Shown one piece after another: positions 1-8,900 of a stretch of 64,000 bases of DNA. The stretch comes from a bacterium (GTDB taxonomy: Bacteria > Cyanobacteriota > Vampirovibrionia > Obscuribacterales > Obscuribacteraceae), in contig JAGOSY010000014.1 in the NCBI GenBank assembly GCA_018062085.1, positions 1-64,000 of the forward strand, read 5' to 3'. Position 1 is the stretch's first letter, and each line of letters begins with the position of its first letter. The notes under the pieces were generated by a model that did not search any database, had not been told where the DNA came from, and saw nothing but the letters and a program-made list of their open reading frames with translations. The translations under genes and the position numbers were made by a program.

Positions 1-2
1 CT

Positions 3-296
3 AAAAAAGCTGGTTTGACAACCAAGAGTGGTTTGATGATGGGCCTAGGAGAGCGCGACGAAGAAGTTTTAGAAGTGATGAAAGATTGGCGCAAAGCCGG
101 GGTTGACTTGATTACCCTGGGTCAATATATGCAACCAACTGAGAATCATCTCTCAGTTAAGCGTTATGTTGAATTAGCTACTTTTGCTTACTTGCAAGAG
201 CAAGGCATGGCCATGGGCTTCACCAATGTCTTTGCCGGGCCGCTGGTGCGCAGTTCGTACCACGCAGACGAGCAGGCCAGCATGGCTCTAGTCTAG
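3..296 (+). CDS. lipA: Lipoyl synthase LipA, C-terminal part (cut by window start)
   Basis: The reading frame is open from the first base and ends at TAG 294-296, so only the last 97 residues or so are visible. They match the C-terminal half of the radical-SAM enzyme lipoyl synthase, which inserts two sulfurs into octanoyl groups on lipoyl-carrier proteins. Visible family motifs are [11 protein letters not shown], the LTLGQYMQP segment and the C-terminal [12 protein letters not shown], whose first Ser of the RSSY stretch is a ligand of the auxiliary Fe-S cluster in characterised LipA. The CxxxCxxC radical-SAM motif lies outside the window. A TTG at 15 is internal to the gene and is not its start. 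Confidence 0.95.
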   Translation, partial: KKAGLTTKSGLMMGLGERDEEVLEVMKDWRKAGVDLITLGQYMQPTENHLSVKRYVELATFAYLQEQGMAMGFTNVFAGPLVRSSYHADEQASMALV

Positions 297-349
297 AGCT
301 TGGCTTAAGCCCACTCTTTTGTGCAAGTCATGCAAAAGTTGTTCTAAAA

Positions 350-1435
350 CTACGAGTCTAGTTTTAGTAGATTTTTTATGCCGTAGACAGCCATGTTTGG
401 ATTTTCTTTCAGGCGTCTGCGGCAATAGGCACCGGCTACTTTTCCTTCACCGAAAGGCAGATACATGCGTACCAATATTCCTTCAGCCGCTAGCTTTTGG
501 AATATGGCCTCGCCTTTTGCTTTGACTTCAAGATTTTGGAAGATTTCACCGGAAACTAGTGTCTTTTGGAAGCGTTTACGGGGAACACCGTGCAAGTATT
601 GCGTTTCAAACCGATTGGTCGGCACCTTATTTGGTATCACTACGGTGTTAAAGAAATTTTCGATGCATTTTGTGTCGTGGGTGGCTACTTCAACATATGT
701 ACCGCGAGTTAGTAGTTCACCGGCATATTTCACGAGCAAGTCTTTCATCACTGGTTTTTGCGTATGGGCGACTGTGGCGGGTTCATTGTAGATACCAACA
801 ACAAGCCTTGTACGCATGCGGCTATCGAAGCGTTTGATGTCTTGAGCTGTTCTAAACAATCTGGTTTGCAAAACCGTACCGAGATTGCGGTAGCCTGACT
901 CGATCAACGAGAAATAAGTCTCGAGTTGAAAATCGGTCCAGCGGTGATCTTCGGCTTCAAGAGTGACATTGACGTTGCGAACGCTGGCATATTCTACAAC
1001 TGCTTCAATGCGGTTATAGGCTCGGTCTAGCTCAATAGAGCGGGTCTGGCCAACCTTGGGCGCTGCAGTAGAGAACATAGAGGGCTTGAAAGAAGCGGTG
1101 GGCTGCTGACGATGCTCACCTGGTAGCTTGTGGGCGGCGATTTGATCAATCAATTGTTTGTAGTGCTCAACCGATTGGTCACAATCAGCGTCAGAAACAG
1201 CATCTTCTCCGAGAATATCGAGGGTAGAGCTAAATTTGTTCTCTTTATAGAGTTGCTCAGCCAGCTCAAGAGCTTCTTTGGCTGTTTCGCCAGCGAGGTA
1301 AGGTTTGGCCAACATCAAAACCAGTGATACTGGTATTTTGTCGAAGATCGAGGGGGGAGCCGTGACCAGTGTTGTTGCTGCTGTAGATTGGTCGCCCTGA
1401 AGCATCTTATTTTTAACCGGAGTTTGTATCGGCAT
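350..1435 (-). CDS. Proline dehydrogenase (monofunctional, FAD-dependent)
   Basis: This 361-residue protein oxidises L-proline to 1-pyrroline-5-carboxylate, passing electrons to FAD and then to the quinone pool. The (beta/alpha)8 PRODH barrel occupies about residues 150-350. Characteristic segments are EAEDHRWTD (about 160), LQTRLFRT (about 190), the EVATHD strand (about 250), FETQYLHGVPR (about 276) and the C-terminal VRMYLPFGE and YCRRRLKENPNM, which in the family hold the Arg pair that binds the proline carboxylate. The first 110 residues are a poorly conserved alpha-helical extension. No P5C dehydrogenase domain or gene is attached, so this is the single-function form rather than a PutA fusion. 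It converges with lipA and stands alone. About 140 bp separate it from the next leftward gene. Confidence 0.93.
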   Translation of the reverse strand: MPIQTPVKNKMLQGDQSTAATTLVTAPPSIFDKIPVSLVLMLAKPYLAGETAKEALELAEQLYKENKFSSTLDILGEDAVSDADCDQSVEHYKQLIDQIAAHKLPGEHRQQPTASFKPSMFSTAAPKVGQTRSIELDRAYNRIEAVVEYASVRNVNVTLEAEDHRWTDFQLETYFSLIESGYRNLGTVLQTRLFRTAQDIKRFDSRMRTRLVVGIYNEPATVAHTQKPVMKDLLVKYAGELLTRGTYVEVATHDTKCIENFFNTVVIPNKVPTNRFETQYLHGVPRKRFQKTLVSGEIFQNLEVKAKGEAIFQKLAAEGILVRMYLPFGEGKVAGAYCRRRLKENPNMAVYGIKNLLKLDS

Positions 1436-1574
1436 ATAAGTCCTGTTGGTCTTACTAAAACTGTGAAAGAGTTTTCAAGCCGAATTATAGATCTCAACTA
1501 TATATTTATCGCACAATTTGGACTCTCTAAAATGTTTATCATTCGCATACAGCAAGTTCGCTTGCTGTTATGGC

Positions 1575-3776
1575 CTAATCATTGGGGCTGCTCTGCTCTG
1601 AGGCCTCGCCTAGACCACCGAGGACGAAGCGCAAGAGCTCTGAGCGCTGGCCTTCTTCTTTTAGTAGCTCACTGACGGATCCAGGCAAGCGGCTGACGGC
1701 AATTACTGCTACTTTCTGGCCAGAGTCACTGCTGGTGAAGTAGACTGAGCGAAGGCTCTGACTTGTGAGATTTACTAACTCGATGCGGCCAGCGCCGGTG
1801 TAGCGCACTGAATGTTCTGTGGCTGAAGCTTTTTCAGCTTTGAATTTGCCAGCCAATGCCTTGGCAAAATTGGTAAATTGAGTGTCGCTTAAGCCGCTGT
1901 CTTGGCTAATGGCGCAAACGACAACGTCGGCTTTACCGGTGCGACCCTTTGAGCCAGCAATAATGTGCACTTGTGGATGCTTTTTATAGTTGGCCCAAAT
2001 CCAATTTTTGTCTTTAGTTTCAGTGGCTGTGGGCATGCCCAGGGCTTTTTCAAAGTGATAGAAGTCATCGCCTAGGCCAGGCAAATTGCTCTTAGTCAAA
2101 AATTGCTCAACGTTATTATTGTTATTGATATTGTTGTTATTGCCTGCAGAGAAGCTGCCACCCAAGGTATTTGCTACCGCTGTCAGCGGCTTCAGCGGTT
2201 GAGTCGGTGGCGACGGCTGTAAGTGCTGGCCTGATTGAGCAAATTGACTATTACTAGACGTGAGGGTCTTAGCTACTGGTGCCTTCAGTGGCTTTAATGG
2301 GGGCGTTGGCAGCGACGGGTGACTATGCTTGTGCGCGGCAGCATGCTCTGCTTCAAATTTTTTCGTTCCTTGTTCTATTTTCGCTTTCGCCAGTCGATTG
2401 CGACCTAGCTGTGAATTGAGCTGACTGCGAGCGTCCTCATCGCTCATGGCCACTGGCTCAATGCGAGCGACCACTAAATTTTGGGTTTCTTCGCTGCTGG
2501 CGTCGCCAATTTTGCAAATTACTTTGCACTCGATCATTGGCCATTCAGCGGGATCTATTGGCAGTTCAAAAGGCCGTTTGCTGTGGGCTATAGTGTTGAC
2601 TTGCTGCTTGCTGCTGATAGTATCAAGCCGAGTTTGCCAGCGGTAGACTGTCAAAATTCCTTCGGACATCAAGCGAAAGTGGGCTTGCAGCTGAATCACT
2701 TCACCAAGCAAACTAACATCGCTGACATTTTCAATCGTAAGGGCCATAGATGGATGATATCCCAACGCGTCATGGGACCAATAAGTAACATAAGCAGGCA
2801 CGCTCAATTTTGGTGGCGCTTTAACTGGCCTTCTTGGGGCATCGTCTTCTTCATCGTCAGGGTCAGAATTGTAGTCACGAACTTGACGGTTTTGGGCCTG
2901 TGCTGGTGCGGCAAAGCCGACAGACATGGCTAACGCTGTTAGTGTTGAGAAAAAGGCTGTCAGTGATGTTAGCAGCGCAAGACTGGTTGCCAGAGCCTTT
3001 TTACTCTTGGTTTCAGCTTTAGCTTTGGCGGTTGGGTTCTTTGCTGCTTTTGCGGTTTTTACAACCGTGACTTTGTCTATTTCTAGTGAGCGCCAAAGAT
3101 ACCAACTGGCTGCCGATCTATATGGCCGCCACCGTTCTGCTCGCTCGACTATTTCAGCTGGTTTTGGTAAATCTTCTGATTGCGCCCGGTTTTTACCGTA
3201 GTACGTCAGTGCATAGCCTTTTCGCACACCATAGTCAGTTGATGGCAGTACATCTAGCCTGCCGAGACGAAACATCAATAGCATTTGTACTGTCCATGGG
3301 CCAATACCACGCACTTCCGTTAGACGCTTAAGCAATTCTTCATCTGAAAGAGTGTGCATCTCGTCAATTTCTGGCACCACTCCCTCTAAAGTTTTGAGAG
3401 CCAAATCTTGCAGTGCCATAGCTTTACCGCGGGATAGGCCACAGGCTCTCAGAGCCTCAATATCGACTGCCAATATTTGCTTGGGGCTAGGAAAAACGCT
3501 GCTCTTAAAATTGCTCATGATCTTGTTGCAAATCGATTGGGCCGCCTTGCCTGTGATTTGCTGATAGACAATTGATTCAGCCAGAGCGCCGTAGCTCGAT
3601 TGCATCTCATCGATGGAGAGGGTGAAGGGCCCGACCTGCTCGATTATTTTCGCTAACTTACGATCAGCTTGGCATAAATGATCTCGTATGGCTTTAGCCT
3701 GATTCTTGTCAGGCGCTTTGCCGGCTATGCGAGTGCTTCTTTTGCCGGAGCTGACTTTTGTCTTGCTATCAGCCAT
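1575..3776 (-). CDS. AlkA-family DNA glycosylase fused in frame to a signal-peptide-like segment and an export-type C-terminal region
   Basis: One uninterrupted frame of about 733 residues. Residues about 20-235 are a DNA-3-methyladenine glycosylase II-type HhH-GPD domain: SIVYQQITGKAA helix, helix-hairpin-helix EVRGIGPWTVQM, and the catalytic Asp in LPSTDYGVRKG (about residue 181). The domain ends at WYLWRSLEIDK. A Lys/Ala-rich linker follows, then a hydrophobic stretch (about 260-290) ending APAQAQ, which looks like a Sec signal peptide with an AxA cleavage site. After it come an acidic patch, a beta-rich domain, a Pro/Lys/His-rich linker, an Asn-only tract and a C-terminal alpha/beta domain I do not recognise. 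I chose ATG 3776 because it overlaps the stop of the upstream LRR gene by 8 bp; an in-frame start at 3869 lies deep inside that gene. Between the glycosylase end and the hydrophobic segment I find no in-frame ATG, GTG or TTG. Confidence 0.75.
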   Translation of the reverse strand: MADSKTKVSSGKRSTRIAGKAPDKNQAKAIRDHLCQADRKLAKIIEQVGPFTLSIDEMQSSYGALAESIVYQQITGKAAQSICNKIMSNFKSSVFPSPKQILAVDIEALRACGLSRGKAMALQDLALKTLEGVVPEIDEMHTLSDEELLKRLTEVRGIGPWTVQMLLMFRLGRLDVLPSTDYGVRKGYALTYYGKNRAQSEDLPKPAEIVERAERWRPYRSAASWYLWRSLEIDKVTVVKTAKAAKNPTAKAKAETKSKKALATSLALLTSLTAFFSTLTALAMSVGFAAPAQAQNRQVRDYNSDPDDEEDDAPRRPVKAPPKLSVPAYVTYWSHDALGYHPSMALTIENVSDVSLLGEVIQLQAHFRLMSEGILTVYRWQTRLDTISSKQQVNTIAHSKRPFELPIDPAEWPMIECKVICKIGDASSEETQNLVVARIEPVAMSDEDARSQLNSQLGRNRLAKAKIEQGTKKFEAEHAAAHKHSHPSLPTPPLKPLKAPVAKTLTSSNSQFAQSGQHLQPSPPTQPLKPLTAVANTLGGSFSAGNNNNINNNNNVEQFLTKSNLPGLGDDFYHFEKALGMPTATETKDKNWIWANYKKHPQVHIIAGSKGRTGKADVVVCAISQDSGLSDTQFTNFAKALAGKFKAEKASATEHSVRYTGAGRIELVNLTSQSLRSVYFTSSDSGQKVAVIAVSRLPGSVSELLKEEGQRSELLRFVLGGLGEASEQSSPND

Positions 3777-5160
3777 GAAGTGAGGGCCAACCTTTTTGGT
3801 TTGAACACGAATCAATGGAATATTTGGTTTTGTAATTGAAACTTTCGCCGGTTTTGCGGCAGTAGGCACTTTGTGCCAGCGTAGTCAAGGCAGCAAAGCC
3901 AAGGTCTTTAGGAATACTTGAGGCATCAAGCAAAACATCATTGTAGAAAAGCTGGCCATTGGCAACGGCACAACACCGTACGGCCAAGAACCAATCTTTT
4001 GAAAATTGCTTGATGTTGCCTTTGAAGCAATCGCGGCCGATTTCGCGCGCATACTTCTCTCCGTCAATCATATAGAGCTTTTCGCTCAATATTTCCTGGA
4101 AGGCCAAAATTTCTTCTTTAGACAACTGCGAAAGTTGTTGCACCGCCGGTGCTATCACAGCGTCATCGTTGCCTTCTTCATCCCAATTGAACAGGTCGAT
4201 AATGTCCCAAAAATCGTCTTGGCTGAGCACTGTTTCTGGATTTGCAATAGATTCTTGCATTGGTCTTTGCATAGGATTGGCTGTAGGCTTGGCATCGGCG
4301 CTAGAGCGCGAGTCTGTGGCTATATTGGAACCTGATCCGGAATCTTCTGGTGGCGCAGCTTTTATCGAAAGGTCAACCAAATCAGCCAGTGTGTATTCTG
4401 GTCTTGTTGGCACAGCCCTCTTCCATTTAACTCTGAGCTGCGGCATCTGCGCTCGCAACTTGGCAATTCCTTCTTCGCTCACACTTGTATTAAAGAGATA
4501 GAGTCTGACTAGGTCTTTGAGACCTACAAGGCCGGCCAGCCCAGCGTCAGTGAAAGCAGTGCCCGAAAGCCCAAGCAAGCGCAGCTCGGTTAGTTGGCTT
4601 ATGTGCTCCACCGCTGTGTCGTCAACTTGGGTGCCATTGAGCCAGAGCTCTTTCAAATGGTTCAAACCCGTCAGGTGAATCAAACCATCAGAAGTGACAC
4701 TGGTGGCCGTCAAGCCTAATGATTCCAGATTTTCTAGTCGGGCGACAAAGGCTAAGCCCGCATCACCAATTGGTGTATAAGCTAGCTCTAGCACTCGCAA
4801 AGAGCTTAAATGCGAAAAATGGGTAAGACTAAGGTCGTTGATTTGGCTTCTGCTCATGTCGAGCACATGCAAAGATTGCGAAGGCAAGTTTTCGAGAGGT
4901 GAAATTAGGTTAGCAGCGCTGGCAGAAACTTTTAACTGAATTTTGCAGCTTTCTGGATTGGGCACTATAACGTCGCCCCGGGCTTCGTCGAGCCACTGCC
5001 AATTGATAGGCTGGTTTTCAGGATTAACAATCAGGCCAAGTGGGGTCGAGAAAAGGTCCCACGTCTCCGGTTGGGAGAGTGGGGCAGTGAAGAGTCCGCC
5101 CATTGAAAAGCGTTGGGGGAATCGCAGTAGTCTTTCAGTCATGCCGTTCATAACATTCAA
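3769..5160 (-). CDS. Leucine-rich repeat protein with C-terminal DUF4240 domain
   Basis: A 463-residue protein in two parts. Residues about 90-250 hold six leucine-rich repeats of 23-24 residues of the kind common in bacterial regulators, for example LRVLELAYTPIGDAGL and LKELWLNGTQVDDTAV. After a low-complexity Ser/Pro linker, residues about 315-440 resemble DUF4240, starting FWDIIDLFNWDEEG and including LSKEEILAFQEILSEKLY and a Trp/Phe-rich core; this domain is widespread but functionally unassigned. No signal peptide is evident, so it is probably cytoplasmic. Three Met codons (5160, 5151, 5142) could start it. Its TGA (3771-3769) lies inside the first codons of the glycosylase gene, so the two are probably translationally coupled. 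Confidence 0.8.
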   Translation of the reverse strand: MNVMNGMTERLLRFPQRFSMGGLFTAPLSQPETWDLFSTPLGLIVNPENQPINWQWLDEARGDVIVPNPESCKIQLKVSASAANLISPLENLPSQSLHVLDMSRSQINDLSLTHFSHLSSLRVLELAYTPIGDAGLAFVARLENLESLGLTATSVTSDGLIHLTGLNHLKELWLNGTQVDDTAVEHISQLTELRLLGLSGTAFTDAGLAGLVGLKDLVRLYLFNTSVSEEGIAKLRAQMPQLRVKWKRAVPTRPEYTLADLVDLSIKAAPPEDSGSGSNIATDSRSSADAKPTANPMQRPMQESIANPETVLSQDDFWDIIDLFNWDEEGNDDAVIAPAVQQLSQLSKEEILAFQEILSEKLYMIDGEKYAREIGRDCFKGNIKQFSKDWFLAVRCCAVANGQLFYNDVLLDASSIPKDLGFAALTTLAQSAYCRKTGESFNYKTKYSIDSCSNQKGWPSLHG

Positions 5161-5231
5161 ACATTATCCGATTAAGGTCAATCTGTCTTCAGGTGTTATT
5201 CTTTTCCTCTGTATTGAAAGGAGTAATTTAA

Positions 5232-5693
5232 ATGGAAGAGATCGACGCCCAGGGGCGCCAACTCCTTATTGATAGGCCCTTGTTGACCAGAGGACGGCTC
5301 TCTGTCTATCGTGAGTCTGATGGCAGTGACGACTGGTTCCCAAGGCTTAATGTCAGCCTGAAAAAATCAGGGTCTGACCACACCCTTTGGCAGTGGACTA
5401 CCCATTCTTTGCCTGTCGATTTTGAAGAGCCGCCACCCTACGGTGAAGACTTGATGCTTGAAAAATATTTCGAGCTAGCCGAACCGGTGCGAACCCCCCG
5501 TGGCCTAGAGGTTGTATTTGAGCTAGCCGCTGGTGCCACCGCTCGTGGCAAAGTAGAGCAGTTCTCGGTTTCGCTCTATCTCTATCCTGAGTCGTTTGAC
5601 GATAGAGGTGTGCAAATCGGTGTTCTCGACTTCCGCCAAGGTCTGACAGCTGGCAGCGTGCCTATGTTTGCCCGCTTCAACTTCCCCTGGTAA
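5232..5693 (+). CDS. Conserved-looking small cytoplasmic protein, function unknown
   Basis: A 153-residue acidic protein (start MEEIDAQGRQLL, end MFARFNFPW) preceded by a clear Shine-Dalgarno AAGGAG about 10 bases before ATG 5232. It has no signal peptide and no membrane segment. The alternation of short hydrophobic strands with charged turns suggests a single beta-rich domain. I do not recognise the family. It is divergent from the LRR gene, whose start lies about 70 bp away, and is followed at once by a strong bidirectional terminator, so it is probably a single-gene transcript. Confidence 0.72.
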   Translation: MEEIDAQGRQLLIDRPLLTRGRLSVYRESDGSDDWFPRLNVSLKKSGSDHTLWQWTTHSLPVDFEEPPPYGEDLMLEKYFELAEPVRTPRGLEVVFELAAGATARGKVEQFSVSLYLYPESFDDRGVQIGVLDFRQGLTAGSVPMFARFNFPW

Positions 5694-5697
5694 GAGC

Positions 5698-5738
5698 AAA
5701 AAAAAGCCCCGGTGTGAGCCGGGGCAGTTTTTATTTTT
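5698..5738. terminator. Bidirectional intrinsic terminator
   Basis: A perfect 7-bp G+C stem, GCCCCGG at 5706-5712 and CCGGGGC at 5719-5725, encloses a 6-base loop. Eight A residues precede it (5698-5705) and a T-rich run follows (AGTTTTTATTTTT). It can therefore stop the small gene ending at 5693 on the plus strand and the tRNA-Lys transcript on the minus strand. Confidence 0.9.
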
Positions 5739-5780
5739 CGTCCCAAGAATATCTGTTGAGATATTTCTAATCGGAAAATT

Positions 5781-5853
5781 TGGGTCCGGTGCGACTCGAA
5801 CGCACGACCAATCAGTTAAAAGCCGAGTGCTCTACCAACTGAGCTACGGACCC
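5781..5853 (-). tRNA. tRNA-Lys (anticodon UUU)
   Basis: Read on the minus strand, a 73-base cloverleaf starts GGGTCCGTAGCTCAGTTGG and ends with the acceptor strand CGGACCCA. The 7-bp acceptor stem GGGTCCG/CGGACCC is perfect. The D arm has the AGCTCAGTTGGTAGAGC consensus, the anticodon loop is CTTTTAA (anticodon TTT), and the T arm has GTTCGAGTC. The anticodon stem carries one C/U mismatch at its base and one G-U pair. The 3' CCA is not encoded and must be added. A TACTAT hexamer at 5876-5871 (minus) is a plausible -10. Transcripts would run into the terminator at 5738-5698. Confidence 0.96.
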
Positions 5854-5910
5854 ATGCAGCTGGTACCGAGATAGTACCTTGCAACAAGGACCCATCCTAT
5901 CAGCGCTCTT

Positions 5911-8844
5911 ATGCCTCCGTCAAGAACAAGTGACGATATTCCTAAGTTTATGAATCGCTTTACTAACGCTCTCAGTGCACTTTTCAAATTAACAGGCTGG
6001 CAGCCTCTTCTTGTGCTGTTACTCGCCTTAACTATTAGAGTTGTTTACAACCTCTTCTTCTTTCAGCATCGCATCTGTGATATTGGTGACTCTTCTTACT
6101 ATTTGACTGCCGGTAAAGCGCTTGCTGACTTAATTAGAGCGAGCTGGAGCGAAACTCACCTGAGCGATTTTCTGGTGCGCCTCTGTCAGCCCACTAGTGT
6201 CATTCCTGGTAGCTTTCAATCCTTCTCATCTACAAACTTAAGCGATCGTCTGCTTTTGGACGGGCCAATCTTTCCTTCATATTTGGCAGGATTATTTTTG
6301 TTAATTGGTGCTCAGACTGGTGCCGCCGCAAATTTGGCTCTTAATGCCCATTCGCAGTTCTATGCCATTGCCAATAGTGTGGTCGATTCCTTTAGCTGTT
6401 TATTGGTCTGCGCCTTTACTAGTTTGGCCTTCGGTCGCAAAACTGGCTTGTTGGCTGGGATTGGCCTGGCCCTTTACGCGCCCTCGATAATCAATACGCA
6501 ACAGTGCTACGGCGAACCCTTTGCTTACTTCTTGCTTTGTTGCTGGGCGCTTCTGCTTGTCACCCTCGCTCGCCTTCAACTTTCCAGCAAGCTGCGGCTG
6601 CTCAATTATTTCTTTTTGGCTCTGTTCAGTGGTTTGCTCATGCTGGCCAAACCAGCCTTTGTCTTTCTGCCTTGGTTGGGCATCGCTGTTTATCTAGTAG
6701 CTTTGGCTATATATAAAGGTGGAAGCAAGCGTGTTCATGGATCGATTGATGGACAGGTTGTCGCTGCTGCCAGCAAGGGTAGTTCGCTACTTTCAACTTT
6801 TGCTCTGCCGCTTTTGACTTTCGCTCTGGGTTTGGCGGTGGCGCTTGCACCTTGGCTAGGCTTCACTCGCAGTGTCAGCGGTCAGACAATGTTGGTTGTA
6901 AACCGCGCTCCTCAGTACAACCTATATATAGGTAATTATTTGGCCACCGATGGCTGGAAGACTTGGCCGACTCAGCCCAATATTCCCAACACCATGGCTG
7001 ATGCCAAAGCTTTTGTTATGGACGAATTGAAAAGCTCACCACTGGCGTTGATTGGTTTGTTCTTGCGCAAGATAGCTCGGCTAACAGTCGGTGTCTGGAA
7101 TGAATTTCAATATCCTTTTGGCATGTTCACCATCGTCGAGCAGAACATCTGGCAGGGCGTGCTGCTGCTGCTTTCGTGTTTGGGACTGGCGGCGATACTG
7201 GGAAAAAGAAGTGAGCAGGCTGCTGAAGACGACAATAGTTCGGCAAAAGCTTTAGCACTTTCATTTGCTGCCGTCATTCTCTTTCATCTTATATATGCTT
7301 GTTTTGAGCCGGTGCCGCGCTATGCCATCACTGCTATGCCGCTGGTTATGGCTTTTGCTGCTCAGGGATTATTGACTGTCTATGCTGTTGCTCGAAGTAA
7401 AAAGAAACTACAGCTCGCTTCGGTGGTGTTGCTTGTAGCTCTAGTGCTGATTGGATTTAGTTGTCTCTATCGCTTTGTTAGTTTTGTTCCGCAACTAGTC
7501 TGGTTCTTTCCTAATTGCTCATTTGATCAGATTCGAATATTTGCAGCACTATTGTGGTGTGCTTATTTCGCTTTGATTTTTGGGCTGCTTGGCCAGTGTT
7601 TGAAATTGACTGGTGCTATTGCGAAGCCGTCATTGGTTTGCATTGTGCTCGCTGCCACTCTTGCCATCTCTTGCACCGCTGCTTTCTTTCTGCAAGATCC
7701 AGCATTGCGCGAGTGCTCGATGCTACTTGTTCCTGGTGGTGTTGCGATAGATGCAAATTTAGGTTTAGCGGCAAAAGTGACGCAAAGTGTGCCATACCCC
7801 GGAGCCGAATTACGGAGAGAAGGTTTAGGTGCCCCCTATAGTTTCGTTTTAATCGATTGTCAGAGTTCTGCACCGCCACCGGTGCTGGTTGTTGCCGTTA
7901 ATGGCAGCTCGTTGCCTCCGCAGACAGCTTTGATGTGGAATGAACTACTGCCTGCGGAAAAGGATGTACCTGTCATTCTTGACTTGCAAAGCCGGGCTAT
8001 GTCGGTAGATAAGAGACTTTTTCGGCAATGGTGGGCAATTCGTATTCCCACTAAGTGCTTGAAAGAGAACGCTGCGAATGAAGTAGTTGTGTCTGTTCCT
8101 GGCGGCTCTCCCTCAGTGCAAATTTTTGCAGATTTTGAAGATGCAAAGGACAACACGGAGCCGTTAATTCCCTCTTTGAATAGGTTTTCCTGGACAAAAG
8201 GCTTCCTTACTTTTGACCATAGAGATGCTCGGCCTTATGAGCCTGAACCCAGTACTGTTTTAGTAAGCCCGGAACCGAAACTTTTGCCGACTAAGATTGA
8301 GCAGCGCTATCGCGTCCGACTGGCTTGTCCGCGATTAAAAAATCACGAAGTCGCTGGGGAAAGTGCAACAAAGGTCGTCTTCAATTATTTAGGAGAGCGA
8401 TTAGGTGAGCGCTTTGTTAGCGGCTCCGACCCTCGTACTTTTAGGTTGCAAGTCCCGGTTTCTGAGAACTGGCTAGCTGCACATATGCGAATTGATTTTT
8501 CGTTTGGAGTAAGCCTGATCAAGGGGCGAAAGCCAGTGGAAGTTGAAGTCGCCTTCTCTGGTAGCAAGGCTGGTCAACCAATTACTTGGCGCTCTCAGTG
8601 GCAGCCAGCAAGTATTGAGGCTGGCTCAGAGTGGCAGAATTATACATACTCAAATTTGTTGCCAGCTGATTTTGATCAGTGGAAGAACATCACCTGTACT
8701 GTTTCGATGTCGCCCTTTGTCGCGGACCAATTGTATTTGCATCCCAAAGACGCTCAGCGGGCAGAGATGAAAGTGCGGGATTTGCATGTTGTGGTAAGCC
8801 CCAGTGGCATTCCAGCAGACGAGTTTCAGTGGGTTTTGCATTAA
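5911..8844 (+). CDS. Large GT-C-type membrane glycosyltransferase-like protein
   Basis: A 977-residue protein with about 12 hydrophobic segments in its first 590 residues and a soluble beta-rich tail of nearly 390 residues. The fold and layout match the GT-C class (PMT/ArnT/GT39-like), which uses polyprenyl-phosphate sugars on the outer face of the inner membrane. The first long loop carries acidic residues in ICDIGDSSYYLTAGKAL, where GT-C enzymes have their catalytic Asp; YALSIAP-like and PRYAITAMPL segments are also typical. The C-terminal half (from about residue 600) is probably periplasmic and may bind glycan. No Shine-Dalgarno is obvious at ATG 5911; ATG 5950 is an alternative start. 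It resembles the tandem genes at 32.8-37.2 kb in organisation. Confidence 0.75.
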   Translation: MPPSRTSDDIPKFMNRFTNALSALFKLTGWQPLLVLLLALTIRVVYNLFFFQHRICDIGDSSYYLTAGKALADLIRASWSETHLSDFLVRLCQPTSVIPGSFQSFSSTNLSDRLLLDGPIFPSYLAGLFLLIGAQTGAAANLALNAHSQFYAIANSVVDSFSCLLVCAFTSLAFGRKTGLLAGIGLALYAPSIINTQQCYGEPFAYFLLCCWALLLVTLARLQLSSKLRLLNYFFLALFSGLLMLAKPAFVFLPWLGIAVYLVALAIYKGGSKRVHGSIDGQVVAAASKGSSLLSTFALPLLTFALGLAVALAPWLGFTRSVSGQTMLVVNRAPQYNLYIGNYLATDGWKTWPTQPNIPNTMADAKAFVMDELKSSPLALIGLFLRKIARLTVGVWNEFQYPFGMFTIVEQNIWQGVLLLLSCLGLAAILGKRSEQAAEDDNSSAKALALSFAAVILFHLIYACFEPVPRYAITAMPLVMAFAAQGLLTVYAVARSKKKLQLASVVLLVALVLIGFSCLYRFVSFVPQLVWFFPNCSFDQIRIFAALLWCAYFALIFGLLGQCLKLTGAIAKPSLVCIVLAATLAISCTAAFFLQDPALRECSMLLVPGGVAIDANLGLAAKVTQSVPYPGAELRREGLGAPYSFVLIDCQSSAPPPVLVVAVNGSSLPPQTALMWNELLPAEKDVPVILDLQSRAMSVDKRLFRQWWAIRIPTKCLKENAANEVVVSVPGGSPSVQIFADFEDAKDNTEPLIPSLNRFSWTKGFLTFDHRDARPYEPEPSTVLVSPEPKLLPTKIEQRYRVRLACPRLKNHEVAGESATKVVFNYLGERLGERFVSGSDPRTFRLQVPVSENWLAAHMRIDFSFGVSLIKGRKPVEVEVAFSGSKAGQPITWRSQWQPASIEAGSEWQNYTYSNLLPADFDQWKNITCTVSMSPFVADQLYLHPKDAQRAEMKVRDLHVVVSPSGIPADEFQWVLH

Positions 8845-8900
8845 GGCTCATACGGCAGCGAAACGGGTATATGAAAGTCTATAATTCCGGAGCTGCTGCA

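Noticed and set aside
3774..3869. Extended glycosylase start at 3869
   Set aside because: It would place 100 bp inside the LRR gene and adds a low-complexity head; ATG 3776 with the 8-bp overlap is the more usual coupled arrangement.
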